56,395 nt of DNA from Steroidobacteraceae bacterium (GCA_019634895.1 JAHCAM010000017.1:1-56395); one strand, 5' to 3'. Positions 1-9,049 are shown, numbered from the stretch's first letter. Notes: a model not told the origin generated them from the letters alone. Made by a program: numbers and translations.

Positions 1-1
1 G

Positions 2-2374
2 CACGAGAACGACTTCAGGGGACCGGGCGCCGTCAAGCTGCGCGACGTCATCGCCGCGCGCGCCGCGACCAACCCGGCCCAGTTCGCCCTGCCCAAGAAC
101 ACCGTCACCGACGGCGAGGGCAAGGAAATCTCGATCATGATGGGCGTCAACAGCGGGGACGGCCGGGGCAACATCACCGCCTACGCCACCGTGTTCGACA
201 GCGCCAAGGTGCTGCAGCGCGACCGCGACTACTCGGCCTGCTCGCTGTCCACGGCGCAGCCGCTGGTGTCCTTTGGCTGCGGCGGCTCGGCAACCTCGGC
301 CGGCGGCCTGTTCACGGACTTCTCGAGCTACTTCCTGACCGCCAACACAGCCGCGAACATGCGGAACTTCGTTAGTGCGACCGACCAGTACAACTTCGGC
401 CCGTTGAACCATTACCAGCGTCCGGAGCGCCGCTACAGCATCGGCGCGATGGGTCACTACGAGTTCAGCGAGCGCGCCGACGTGTACGCGCAGATGATGT
501 TCACCGACTACGAGTCGATCGCGCAGATCGCCCCGGGCGGCGTGTTCTTCGAGACCAGCAGCGTGCCCTGCGACAATCCGCTGCTGCCGGCGGGCATCCT
601 GCCGACCATCGGCTGCGGTCCCACCCAGATCGCCAACGGCGACTCGGTCACGATGTACATCGGCCGGCGCAACGTGGAAGGCGGACCGCGCCAGCAGGCG
701 TTCGCGAATTCCACGTTCCGCATCGTCTCCGGCGTCCGCGGCGCGATCAACGATTCCTGGGACTACGACGTCTCGGCATCGTACGCGACCGGAACCGGCT
801 CGCAGCGCACCCTGGCCAACTTCGTCAAGGACCGCGTCAACCGTGCGCTCGACGTCGTCAACGTCGCCGGCGTGCCGACCTGCCAGTCGGTGATCGACGG
901 CAGCGACCCGGACTGCGTCCCCTGGAATCCGTTCGTGCCGAACGGCATCACGCAGGAGCAGATCGACTACCTGACGGCGACCGGCCTGCAGCTCGGCCGC
1001 ATCTCGCAGGAGATCTACAACGGCGTCATCAGCGGCGATCTCTCGGCCTACGGCTGGAAGACGCCCTGGGCGAGCGACGGCGTGCAGGTCGTGTTCGGCA
1101 CCGAGTACCGGCGTGACGCGCTGGTCAACACGGTGGACGCGCTCCAGGAGGCGTTCCAGCTCACCGGCGCCGGCGGCCCGACCATCGGCATCAGCGGCTC
1201 GACCAAGGTGCAGGAGCTCTTCTTCGAAGGCCGCCTGCCGATCGCGCAGGACCAGTCCATGGCCGAGAGCCTGACGATCGACACCGCCTATCGCTGGTCG
1301 GACTACGGCGACAGCGTCGAGACCGACACCTACAAGGTCGGCCTCGAATGGGCGCCGGTGGCGGACATCCGCTTCCGCGCGAGCTACCAGCGCGCGGTGC
1401 GTGCCGCCAACATCGTCGAGCTGTTCACGGCGCAGGGGTTCAACCTGTTCGACATGACGGGCGATCCCTGCGGCGCCATCGCGCGCGACCCGCAGGCGAC
1501 CGCCGCCGAGTGCATCGCCTCCGGCGTGCCGGCCGCCTTCGTCGGCTCCGCCTCGCTCGACAGCCCCGCGGGACAGTACAACTTCCTGCAGGGCGGCAAC
1601 CAGTTGCTCCAGCCGGAGGAATCCGACACGGTGTCTTTCGGCGTGGTGCTGCAGCCGCGGTTCGCGCCGGGCCTGGCAGTGACGATCGACTACTTCGACA
1701 TCCAGATCGACGACACGATCTCGACGTTCGGTGCGGAGAACACGCTTGACGCCTGCTACGTCAACAACGACGCGGCAGCGTGCGGGCGCATCAACCGCGG
1801 CCCGAACGGCCAGCTCTGGGTCGGCAACGGCCATGTCGAGGACGTCAACATCAACATCGGCTCGCTGAGCACCAAGGGCTACGACCTGAACGTGCAGTAC
1901 TCGGGGCTGGAGATCGGGCGTTTCGGCAGCCTGGCCTTCAACCTGACGGGCACGTACCTGGAAGAGCTCATCACGGACCCGGGCCCCGGCATCGCGGCGT
2001 ACGACTGCGTCGGCTTCTACTCCTCGGTCTGCGGCACGCCGAACCCCGAGTGGCGTCACCGGCTGCGCACCAGCTGGCAGACGCCGTGGGACCTCGACCT
2101 GTCGCTCACCTGGCGTCGTTACGGCTCGGTCGAGGGCTTTGGCTTCAACCCGGCCCGTATCGACTACAAGCTGGGCGCGGAGGACTACTTCGACCTGGCG
2201 GCCAACTGGGCGGTCACGGAGAAGTCGTCCGTCACCCTGGGCATCAACAACGTCCTGGATGACAACCCGTCGATCAGCGCCACCGTGGGCACGACCGGCA
2301 ACGGCAACACCTTCCCGCAGACCTACGACGCCATGGGGCGCTACGTCTTCCTGCGGGCCAGGATGAGCTTCTAA
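2..2374 (+). CDS. TonB-dependent receptor, 5'-truncated by window edge
   Basis: The reading frame is open from the first codon at base 2, so the N-terminus (signal peptide, TonB box, most of the plug) lies outside the window. The roughly 790 visible residues are mostly beta-barrel: alternating aromatic strands, a late segment LLQPEESDTVSFG, the strand VTIDYFDIQIDDTIS typical of the family, an INNVLDD turn near the end and a final strand closing in Phe (RARMSF). Family role: outer-membrane active uptake of large or scarce ligands powered by TonB-ExbBD. The ligand cannot be read from sequence. Several Cys pairs in extracellular-loop-like segments suggest disulphide-stabilised loops. It ends at a strong terminator and sits beside the oxygenase/sulfotransferase cluster, which may act on it or its ligand (inference). 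Confidence 0.93.
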   Translation, partial: HENDFRGPGAVKLRDVIAARAATNPAQFALPKNTVTDGEGKEISIMMGVNSGDGRGNITAYATVFDSAKVLQRDRDYSACSLSTAQPLVSFGCGGSATSAGGLFTDFSSYFLTANTAANMRNFVSATDQYNFGPLNHYQRPERRYSIGAMGHYEFSERADVYAQMMFTDYESIAQIAPGGVFFETSSVPCDNPLLPAGILPTIGCGPTQIANGDSVTMYIGRRNVEGGPRQQAFANSTFRIVSGVRGAINDSWDYDVSASYATGTGSQRTLANFVKDRVNRALDVVNVAGVPTCQSVIDGSDPDCVPWNPFVPNGITQEQIDYLTATGLQLGRISQEIYNGVISGDLSAYGWKTPWASDGVQVVFGTEYRRDALVNTVDALQEAFQLTGAGGPTIGISGSTKVQELFFEGRLPIAQDQSMAESLTIDTAYRWSDYGDSVETDTYKVGLEWAPVADIRFRASYQRAVRAANIVELFTAQGFNLFDMTGDPCGAIARDPQATAAECIASGVPAAFVGSASLDSPAGQYNFLQGGNQLLQPEESDTVSFGVVLQPRFAPGLAVTIDYFDIQIDDTISTFGAENTLDACYVNNDAAACGRINRGPNGQLWVGNGHVEDVNINIGSLSTKGYDLNVQYSGLEIGRFGSLAFNLTGTYLEELITDPGPGIAAYDCVGFYSSVCGTPNPEWRHRLRTSWQTPWDLDLSLTWRRYGSVEGFGFNPARIDYKLGAEDYFDLAANWAVTEKSSVTLGINNVLDDNPSISATVGTTGNGNTFPQTYDAMGRYVFLRARMSF

Positions 2375-2408
2375 GACCGGTTCGAATAGAGGTCACTGGC
2401 GATACTGG

Positions 2409-2439
2409 CGGCGGTCCTTCGGGACCGCCGCTTTTTTTT
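2409..2439 (+). terminator. Rho-independent terminator with UUCG tetraloop
   Basis: A perfect 9-bp stem (CGGCGGTCC / GGACCGCCG) closes on a TTCG tetraloop and is followed by C and eight T residues. It lies 34 bases after the receptor stop codon. UUCG loops closed by C-G are exceptionally stable in RNA. The last T of the tract is also the first base of the minus-strand oxygenase stop codon. There is no A-run on the other side, so it should work only for the plus strand. Confidence 0.93.
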
Positions 2440-3407
2440 CAGCCGGGGGGCTTGCTCCGCACCCACTGCGAGTACAGCCATTTGACGCCCGAAGCGGGCG
2501 GCAGGCCCGCATGGACGCTGCGCTGGTCGGGAGCGCCGGACTCGTCCACGTTGGAGAAGCACAGCGCGTCGCCCTTGCCGCCCTTGTACCGCAAGCCGAT
2601 GCGCGGGAACTCCGTCTCGCCGCCCTGGTAATCGTCGTTGAGGTAGATGAGGAAGGTCGTCACGCGCTGCCCGTGCAGGCGCACGTCTTCGGCGAGCGCG
2701 GGTGTCGCGGGCAGGATGAAGTCGGCATGCAGGCCGAACTGCTGTCCTGGCTCATAGTGCAGCAGCTTCGCGACCTCGAAGCAGCGGCTGTCCGCGCCGA
2801 TGCTGGCGGCAATCCGCTCGCGCACCAGCGCCTGCACGACGTCGGAACGGAACACGGTGTAGTCGGATTCGGTGTTGGTGCGGTTGCCGGACTCGACGTG
2901 GCCGGAAGCGTCGTGCCGGTACACGCGCGCGCGCCGCAGGTCTCCCTGCCCGCGTGCGACCAGCCAGTCGCATTCCGCGGCGCTCGCGAAACCCTCGAGG
3001 ACCTGGATGCGCGGTGCGGCCGACAGCTCGCGCGCCGGGCGCGCGCGGGTCCAGGCCTCCGGGTCCACGCCCCGGCGCAGCGCCGCCCAGTCGGCGCCGC
3101 CGGTGCCGGCCAGCAGCCGCAATTCCGCCTGCGCCGGCGGATGGCCAAGTTCCGCAGCCCGCTGCAGCAGGTCGAGCGCAGCCTCGAAGCTCCGCGGCCG
3201 CAGCACGCCCCAGGCGGCGAGCAGCGCGAGGTCCGATGTTGCTTCGCCGCCGCCCCGGGCGGACGCGTCCCGCAGGCACGCCAGTGCCTCCGCCGGTGCC
3301 TGCGCGACACCTTCGCCCACCAGCAGTTTCCGCCCCAGCAGCGTCAATGCCGCGACGTCACCCGAGCCGGCGCGACGCCTGAGCTCCTGCATGTCCGGCG
3401 CAGACAT
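2439..3407 (-). CDS. Sel1/TPR-repeat prolyl-4-hydroxylase-like 2OG-Fe(II) oxygenase
   Basis: 322 residues. The N-terminal half (about 5-110) reads as Sel1-like helical repeats (AALTLLGRKLLVGEGV, then LLQRAAELGHPPAQ). The C-terminal half is a P4Hc double-stranded beta-helix with iron ligands H227 and D229 (HAD), distal H299 (SVHAG) and K309 (KWLYSQWV) for 2-oxoglutarate, plus YLNDDYQGGETEFP typical of prolyl 4-hydroxylases. Known reaction of the family: hydroxylation of a protein or peptide side chain with decarboxylation of 2-oxoglutarate. ATG at 3407 was chosen over one eight codons upstream because GGGAGAGAGG lies just before it. It is divergent from the sulfotransferase-like gene, with 50 bases between them. 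The substrate is unknown; the repeats suggest a protein partner. Confidence 0.9.
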   Translation of the reverse strand: MSAPDMQELRRRAGSGDVAALTLLGRKLLVGEGVAQAPAEALACLRDASARGGGEATSDLALLAAWGVLRPRSFEAALDLLQRAAELGHPPAQAELRLLAGTGGADWAALRRGVDPEAWTRARPARELSAAPRIQVLEGFASAAECDWLVARGQGDLRRARVYRHDASGHVESGNRTNTESDYTVFRSDVVQALVRERIAASIGADSRCFEVAKLLHYEPGQQFGLHADFILPATPALAEDVRLHGQRVTTFLIYLNDDYQGGETEFPRIGLRYKGGKGDALCFSNVDESGAPDQRSVHAGLPPASGVKWLYSQWVRSKPPG

Positions 3408-3457
3408 GGCCTCTCTCCCGTGTGCCCGCATCTATAGTGCATCATGTCGGACATCCG

Positions 3458-4519
3458 ATGAGCACCGCCGCCGACCAGTTGCTCGACCTGCTGCCGGCCT
3501 CGCCGGATGCGTATCCGCAGAACCTCGACCTGGTCCGCAATGCCGTGCTCGTGATCCGGCTCGATGCCGCTGCCTACCGCGCGGCGAGCTTCCTGGACGA
3601 CCGGATCCTCGGGCCCGGCACCCGGGGCGGCTGGCTGCCGGGCGGCGCCGTGACCGCCGCGGCGCGGGCGGTCGCCGCGCCAAGGCCGCTGCATTTCATC
3701 TTCCACTCCGGCCACGTCGGTTCGACGCTGCTGTCGCGCCTGCTGGACGAGACCGGGCTGGTGCTCGGCCTGCGCGAACCGTTGCCGCTGCGCGCCCTTG
3801 CCGACGCACACGACGTCCTGCCGATGCCCGAGTCGTTGCTGGGCCCCGGCCAGTTCGCCGCGCTGCTGGATGCGATGCTGCGCCTGTGGTCGCGCGGCTA
3901 CGACGCCACGCGTGCGGTCGTGGTGAAGGCGACGAGCACCGCGGGGCGCATCGCCATTCCGCTGCTGGAGGCGAGCGCGTCGTCGCGCGCCGTGTACCTG
4001 AACGTGCCGGCCGAGCCCTATCTTGCGACGCTGCTGGGAGGCGCGAATTCGCTGGTCGACCTGCGCGGCCATGCGCCCGGGCGCATGCGCAGGCTCTGCG
4101 TACGGCTTTCGGCGCCGCCCGCGCCGCTTCACGCCATGTCCCCCGGCGAACTGGCTGCGCTCGGCTGGCTGGCCGAGACCCTGTCCCAGCGCGAGGCCCT
4201 CGCGCGCTTCCCGGATCGCGTGCTCGCGCTCGACTTCGAAGCGCTGCTCGCGGACATCCGCAGCGTGCTTGACCGTGTCCTCGCGCACTTCGGGCTGGAC
4301 CCGCCACCCGGTTTCCTCGAAGGCATCGCCACGAGCGCCGTCCTGCGGCGCTACTCGAAATCGCCGGAATTGGCCTATGCGCCGGGCGAGCGCGAGGCCG
4401 GACTCGCCGAGTCGCGGCAACGCAACCGCGGGGAGATCGCGCGCGGCCTGGCCTGGCTCGAGCGGCTGGCGCGCACCGAGCCGCGAGTCGCGACGCTGCT
4501 GGCGGCGCACCCCGCATGA
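3458..4519 (+). CDS. Sulfotransferase-family P-loop protein
   Basis: 353 residues. Residues 79-96 carry a sulfotransferase-type 5'-phosphosulfate loop (HSGHVGSTLLSRLLDE), placing it in the sulfotransferase superfamily that uses PAPS as donor. An N-terminal segment (SPDAYPQNLD, then RAASFLDDRIL) precedes the catalytic core. The expected 3'-phosphate region reads RAVYLNVPAEPYL and lacks the usual Arg of the R-x-P motif, so activity is less certain than for its neighbour. ATG at 3458 is preferred over an in-frame GTG at 3422, which would crowd the divergent oxygenase gene; no clear ribosome site precedes it. The stop overlaps the next start (ATGA), implying translational coupling to the TPR-sulfotransferase. 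Confidence 0.82.
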   Translation: MSTAADQLLDLLPASPDAYPQNLDLVRNAVLVIRLDAAAYRAASFLDDRILGPGTRGGWLPGGAVTAAARAVAAPRPLHFIFHSGHVGSTLLSRLLDETGLVLGLREPLPLRALADAHDVLPMPESLLGPGQFAALLDAMLRLWSRGYDATRAVVVKATSTAGRIAIPLLEASASSRAVYLNVPAEPYLATLLGGANSLVDLRGHAPGRMRRLCVRLSAPPAPLHAMSPGELAALGWLAETLSQREALARFPDRVLALDFEALLADIRSVLDRVLAHFGLDPPPGFLEGIATSAVLRRYSKSPELAYAPGEREAGLAESRQRNRGEIARGLAWLERLARTEPRVATLLAAHPA

Positions 4520-5973
4520 ACGCAGAGGACCGGCAGGCGCTGCAGCAGGCGGGCCTGCTCGAGCAGTCAGGCAGGCTGTCCGAGGCCGAGGACCGCTACC
4601 GCGAACTCGCGGTCCGCAGGCCGGAGTTCGCGACCGCGCGCTTCAACTACGCCTGCTTCCTGCGCCGCCAAGGCCGGCCCGAAGAAGCGCTGGCGGAGCA
4701 CCGGGCCGCGCTCGAGCTGAAGATCGACCGGCCGGAGGAAGTGCTGTCCAACATGGGCGTGATCCTCAACGAGCTGCGCCGCGACGCGGACGCGCGCGCG
4801 CACTTCGAGCGCGCGCTGGCTGCGAATGCGGATTACATCCCGGCGCTGTACAACCTCGCGCTGCTGTTCGAGGAGTTCGGCGAGCGCGACCAGGCGCTCG
4901 GGATGTTCCGGCGCATCCTCGACCTGGACCCGCACTACTACGACGCGCTGGTGCGCATCGTGCACGCCGTCAGGATCGAGGATCCGCAGTCGCCGCTCAT
5001 CGGCCGGCTCAGGCGCGCGCTGCGCCGGGCGCACCTTCCCGCGCTGACCCGCGAGAGCCTGCACTTCGCGCTCGGCAAGGCGTATGACGATGCCGGCCGC
5101 CACGACCTGGCATTCGAGCAGTACCGGCTCGGCAACCTTGGGAGCGCGCCAAGGCTCCAGCCTTACGACCGGCGCGCGGAGGAAGCGCAGGTCGCCGGGA
5201 TCCTCGCGGCCTTTACCCCGGCGTGGCTCGCGGGCGCGGAACCGGTCTCCGATCGTCCGCTCGTCTTCATCACGGGCCAGTTCCGCTCGGGTTCGACCCT
5301 TATCGAACAGATGCTGGCGGGACACCCTGGCATCGCCGCGGGCGGCGAGATCGCGTATTTCGACCGCGCCCTCGCGCGCACAGCGCAGCCCCTTGCCGAC
5401 GCCGTCCGCTCGATGGGTCGCGATGGCCTGCGCGCGCTGGGCACCGGCTATGTCCAGTACCTGGATCGGAACTTTCCAGGCGCCGCGATCGTCACGAACA
5501 AGCGGCCGGATACCTTCGCCTGGCTCGGTCTGCTGAAGGGGCTCTTTCCCAATGCCCGCTTCGTGCACACCGTGCGCGAGCCGCGCGATACCGGACTGTC
5601 GATCTGGTTCCAGCAGCTGGACGGGCGGGTTGCGTACGCAAACGACCTGGCGAACATCGCCCATCACTGGACGCTCTGCCGGCGCCTGATGGGCCACTGG
5701 CAAGGGCTGTTCGGCGAGGCGATATTCGACGCCGACTACGACGCCTTCGTCGCCGAGCCGCGCCCGGTCGCGCAGGCGCTGCTGGACTTCCTGGGCCTCG
5801 ACTGGCGCGAGGAATGCCTGGATTTCAGCCTGCGCCCGAACCGCGTCCGCACCGCAAGCGTCTGGCAGGTGCGCGAGCCGCTCTACGGCCGGTCATCGGG
5901 CCGCTGGCGGCGGTACCAGCCCTGGCTGCCCGCGGAGTTCCTGGCACTGCCCGCAAGGGGAATGCGCGCCTAG
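4516..5973 (+). CDS. TPR-containing sulfotransferase (Sulfotransfer_3 type)
   Basis: 485 residues. Residues 1-150 form tetratricopeptide repeats (ARFNYACFLRRQGRPEEAL; IPALYNLALLFEEFGERDQAL). The C-terminal domain has a canonical PAPS loop GQFRSGSTLIEQMLAGHP (254-271), a conserved K in NKRPDTF and the 3'-phosphate motif HTVREPRDTGLSIW (351-364). Known role of the family: transfer of sulfate from PAPS to a hydroxyl, in the best studied cases protein tyrosine or small-molecule OH. TPRs usually recruit a protein. It overlaps the upstream sulfotransferase gene by four bases. Its stop codon is shared with the convergent oxygenase gene through a CTAG palindrome at 5970-5973. Within this cluster it could sulfate groups created by the hydroxylases (inference). 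Confidence 0.92.
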   Translation: MNAEDRQALQQAGLLEQSGRLSEAEDRYRELAVRRPEFATARFNYACFLRRQGRPEEALAEHRAALELKIDRPEEVLSNMGVILNELRRDADARAHFERALAANADYIPALYNLALLFEEFGERDQALGMFRRILDLDPHYYDALVRIVHAVRIEDPQSPLIGRLRRALRRAHLPALTRESLHFALGKAYDDAGRHDLAFEQYRLGNLGSAPRLQPYDRRAEEAQVAGILAAFTPAWLAGAEPVSDRPLVFITGQFRSGSTLIEQMLAGHPGIAAGGEIAYFDRALARTAQPLADAVRSMGRDGLRALGTGYVQYLDRNFPGAAIVTNKRPDTFAWLGLLKGLFPNARFVHTVREPRDTGLSIWFQQLDGRVAYANDLANIAHHWTLCRRLMGHWQGLFGEAIFDADYDAFVAEPRPVAQALLDFLGLDWREECLDFSLRPNRVRTASVWQVREPLYGRSSGRWRRYQPWLPAEFLALPARGMRA

Positions 5974-6635
5974 CTCTGCGCCCACATCCGCATCAGGTTC
6001 TGGCGCACGACGTCGAGCCGGACCCGGCTCTCGGGATTCATGCGTGCGCCTTCGAGCGCCGCGATCTCGTTGAGCTCGTAGACCTGGATGCGCTGGTGCA
6101 GGTCGGCGATGTGGCTCTCGATGAAGGTGATGGACACCAGCCGCTGGCCGCTGGTGACCGGCACGACCTCGTGCCACTGCGTGGAGGGATAGACGATCGC
6201 CTCCCCGGGCGCGCCCTTGAACGCGATCGTCTGGTTGCCGGCGACGACCGCCAGTTCGCCGCCCTCGTAGCTGGCGGGATCGTTGATGAAGACGGTGCAT
6301 GACAGGTCCGAGCGCACGACCGCCTTCGGCAGCTGGATCATGGCCGCGTCCGCGTGCGCGCCGTACTTCATTCCCGGCTCGTAGCGGCACAGCAGCGGCG
6401 GCGCGACGCGCTTCGGCATCGCGAAGGACATGAAGTCGCGCGAGCGCGCAAAGGCGCCGGCGACGATCTGGGACGATTCGCCGTAGCCCGGGTCGCCGGT
6501 GTCCACCTGCAGGTTCTGCTTGCCGGTACTGGCGGGGTTCGAGACCTTGCCGTCCACGAACCGCAGCTCGCGGGCAAGCTGCTGCAGGCGCTCGATCTCG
6601 GCGCCCGTGAGCAGATTCTTGACCTTCAGGAACAC
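5970..6635 (-). CDS. PKHD-type Fe(II)/2-oxoglutarate hydroxylase (PiuC/YbiX-like)
   Basis: 221 residues from GTG at 6635. The fold signature is clear: RYEPGMKYGAHADAAM gives iron ligands H94 and D96, PSTQWHEV gives H155, and GQRLVSITFIES gives the 2-oxoglutarate Arg (R165); SYEGGEL and LSCTVFIND are family hallmarks. An ATG at 6683 in the same frame would add 16 residues overlapping the upstream gene. I prefer the GTG because the family begins right at the segment FLKVKNLL and it falls 10 bases after the upstream stop. The product is cytoplasmic. In several proteobacteria PKHD proteins sit beside TonB receptors (PiuC beside PiuA), as here. It lies downstream of, and is probably co-transcribed with, the aspartyl-hydroxylase gene. 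Confidence 0.9.
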   Translation of the reverse strand: MFLKVKNLLTGAEIERLQQLARELRFVDGKVSNPASTGKQNLQVDTGDPGYGESSQIVAGAFARSRDFMSFAMPKRVAPPLLCRYEPGMKYGAHADAAMIQLPKAVVRSDLSCTVFINDPASYEGGELAVVAGNQTIAFKGAPGEAIVYPSTQWHEVVPVTSGQRLVSITFIESHIADLHQRIQVYELNEIAALEGARMNPESRVRLDVVRQNLMRMWAQS

Positions 6636-6645
6636 GGCTTGCGCA

Positions 6646-7824
6646 CTATATCTGAGCGGCCGGCACTGCGCCGTTGAACGCATCCGTCGCCGTGATCACG
6701 GCCTGGATGGCGGCGCGCTCGTCCGGCGAGAGCCGCGGGTTCCAGATGTCGCAGATCAGGATGATGCGGACCTCGTCGCTCTCGTTCCAGGCCTCGTGCT
6801 CGATGGTGTCGTCGAATACCCAGGCCTCGCCGATGCGCCACTCGCGCGTTTCCCCGCCCACGCGGAAGCCGCAATCCGGCGGCAGCACCAGCGGCAGGTG
6901 CACGACCAGGCGGAAGTTGGCGACCCCGTGGTGCGGCGGGATCCGCGTCCTCGGCTGCAGCACCGAGAACATCGCCGTGGGCGAGCGCAGCGCGACCTCG
7001 GCCTGGGGCAGGCGGCGCACCGCCGCAAAGGTCTCCGGGGCGCGCCGGCACCGCTCCTCGATCGGCACGCCCTTGTCGTAGAAGTGGAACGCACTCCAGC
7101 GCGGGTTCCTGTTGAGCTCGCGCCACTGCTCGAGCGGCAGGTGTTCGTCGTACTGGATGTAGGGCTCGAATTCCTTCTCGTCTTCGACCAGCACGCGCCC
7201 GAGCTCGCGCTGGATGGCTCCGGTCGCCGACTCGAACTCCGCGAGCCAGGGGAATTCCCCGCGCTCGTAGAACTCGATCGGCGCGAGCCCGGGGAAATAG
7301 AAGTCGGTCGGCTCCTGCTGGTAGCGCCTGCGGCGGCGCAGGGTCGTCTCGATGAACGACTCGACCCGCTTGCGCTCCGCCGGCGCGCAGTGTCCGCTGG
7401 CATCCGCGGCCCGCTCGCGGATGAAGCGGCCGAGCTCCTCGACGTAGCGGCCGTGCACCTCGCGCGCGCGCTCGAGCGCCTGGCGCGTCGGCGGGTCGAG
7501 GTGACGGTCCGGCGGGGCCTGCGCGATCGCGATGCCGTAGGCGATGGCCGCTTCCTTGCCGCGGCCCTGCCGGTCGAGCAGCACGGCCTGCATCAGGAGT
7601 GCCGCGAAATTGCGGTTGTCGAGGGTCAGCACCTGGCGCAGGGCGGCTTGAGATCCCTGCAGGTCCTGGCGCTGGCCGCGCACCACCGCGAGGTTCATCC
7701 ACAGCGCCACGCTGCCGCTGTCGCGCTTTACCGCTTCGGCGAGCACGCTCTCGGCGCCCGCCAGGTCGCCGGCTGCCATGGCCTGCATGGCCGCCCGGTT
7801 CATGCGCGCGACTTCTTCGCTCAT
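6646..7824 (-). CDS. TPR + aspartyl/asparaginyl beta-hydroxylase domain protein (copy 1)
   Basis: 392 residues. TPR-like helices occupy about 1-135 (AMAAGDLAGAESVLAEAVKR; LLDRQGRGKEAAIAYG), followed by an Asp_Arg_Hydrox cupin. Conserved elements: YFPGLAPIEFYERGEFPWL (entry strand), SVLQPRTRIPPHHG (iron His near 298), HLPLVLP, FDDTIEHEAWN (second iron His 343) and R353 for 2-oxoglutarate. This family uses a two-His site without Asp. Known chemistry: beta-hydroxylation of Asp/Asn in proteins or peptides. A clear paralogue is transcribed divergently from 7928, with 103 bases between the starts. It probably forms an operon with the PKHD gene. Confidence 0.93.
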   Translation of the reverse strand: MSEEVARMNRAAMQAMAAGDLAGAESVLAEAVKRDSGSVALWMNLAVVRGQRQDLQGSQAALRQVLTLDNRNFAALLMQAVLLDRQGRGKEAAIAYGIAIAQAPPDRHLDPPTRQALERAREVHGRYVEELGRFIRERAADASGHCAPAERKRVESFIETTLRRRRRYQQEPTDFYFPGLAPIEFYERGEFPWLAEFESATGAIQRELGRVLVEDEKEFEPYIQYDEHLPLEQWRELNRNPRWSAFHFYDKGVPIEERCRRAPETFAAVRRLPQAEVALRSPTAMFSVLQPRTRIPPHHGVANFRLVVHLPLVLPPDCGFRVGGETREWRIGEAWVFDDTIEHEAWNESDEVRIILICDIWNPRLSPDERAAIQAVITATDAFNGAVPAAQI

Positions 7825-7927
7825 GCGGCGGCTAGCCTAGGGCCCGTCCCGCGGCGCCGCAAGGTTTTGCCCGGCTTCCGGGCAGCATTCATAATGCCCG
7901 CCCGTCGCGGCAACCGCGGATCCGAGC

Positions 7928-9016
7928 ATGGCGAGTCCGGCAGAGCAGGCAGGCACGCGCCCCCAGGCACTGTGGGCCAACGCCCAGGCCTGCCGCGCTG
8001 CCGGAGACGCTGCCGGGGAAGTCGCGGCGCTCGAGCAACTGCTCAGACAGCAGCCGCGCAACCTGCTGGCGCTCATCCGGCGCGGCGACTGCTACGCCGC
8101 CGCGGGCGACCTGCGCTCGGCGTCCTCGTTCTACCAGATGGCCCTGCGCTCTGCGCCCGCTGCCGGCGTCCCGTCGGAGACCGCCGCCGAACTGGCCCGC
8201 GCCCGGCTGGCCTGCGACCGCATCGCCGCCCAGTACCGGGGCTACCTTCGCGAAAGCCTCGCCGCCAGGGGCTTCGACCCTGCGCACTCGAGCCGCCGCT
8301 TCGCGGAATCCGTGGACCTCATACTCGGCGAGAAGCGCATCTACCTGCAGGAGCCGAAGTACTACTACTTCCCCGGGCTGCCGCAGATCCAGTTCTACGA
8401 GCGCAGCGACTTCCCCTGGCTGGACCGCGTGGAGGCGGCGGCCGCCGACATCCGCGACGAGTTGCTGGCGGTCCTGAAGGAACCCTCGGCCTTCGCGCCT
8501 TATGTCAGGGGCCACTCGAACCGGCCCCACAAGGACCAGCTCGGGATGCTCGACAACCCGGCCTGGAGCGCGTTCTACCTGTGGAAGAACGGCGACGAGG
8601 TGGCCGCGAATGCGGCGCGCTGCCCGAGGACGATGGCCGCGCTCGCCGAGGCCCCGCTCGCACGGGTGCCGAACCGCTCGCCATCCATCCTGTTTTCGCT
8701 GCTGCGGCCCGGCGCCCACATTCCGCCGCACAATGGACTGATCAACACGCGCCTGATCTGCCACCTGCCGCTGATCGTGCCGGGCAAATGCAGATTCCGC
8801 GTCGGCAACGACCTGCGCGAGTGGGCCGAGGGCAAGGCCTGGGCCTTCGACGACACCATCGAGCACGAGGCGTGGAACGACAGCGGCGAGACCCGCGTCA
8901 TACTGCTGTTCGACGTCTGGCGCCCGGAGCTGACCGAGGAAGAGCGCGCGCTGGTCGTCGCGCTGTTCGAGGCGATCGACGCCCACAGCGGAAGGAAACC
9001 GGACTGGGAAATCTGA
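7928..9016 (+). CDS. TPR + aspartyl/asparaginyl beta-hydroxylase domain protein (copy 2)
   Basis: 362 residues and the same architecture as the divergent copy. TPR-like helices (about 10-75) lead into YYYFPGLPQIQFYERSDFPW, LLRPGAHIPPHNG (iron His 268), HLPLIVP, FDDTIEHEAWN (His 313) and R323. The two copies share long identical blocks, FDDTIEHEAWN among them, but differ in the PPHHG/PPHNG position and in the TPR half, as expected if they act on different substrates (inference). ATG at 7928 is the first in frame. The family is an Fe(II)/2-oxoglutarate dioxygenase that hydroxylates Asp/Asn side chains. It closes the oxygenase/sulfotransferase cluster. Confidence 0.93.
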   Translation: MASPAEQAGTRPQALWANAQACRAAGDAAGEVAALEQLLRQQPRNLLALIRRGDCYAAAGDLRSASSFYQMALRSAPAAGVPSETAAELARARLACDRIAAQYRGYLRESLAARGFDPAHSSRRFAESVDLILGEKRIYLQEPKYYYFPGLPQIQFYERSDFPWLDRVEAAAADIRDELLAVLKEPSAFAPYVRGHSNRPHKDQLGMLDNPAWSAFYLWKNGDEVAANAARCPRTMAALAEAPLARVPNRSPSILFSLLRPGAHIPPHNGLINTRLICHLPLIVPGKCRFRVGNDLREWAEGKAWAFDDTIEHEAWNDSGETRVILLFDVWRPELTEEERALVVALFEAIDAHSGRKPDWEI

Positions 9017-9049
9017 GCGCTGCAGCGGCGGCGACGGGGGACCTGAGCG

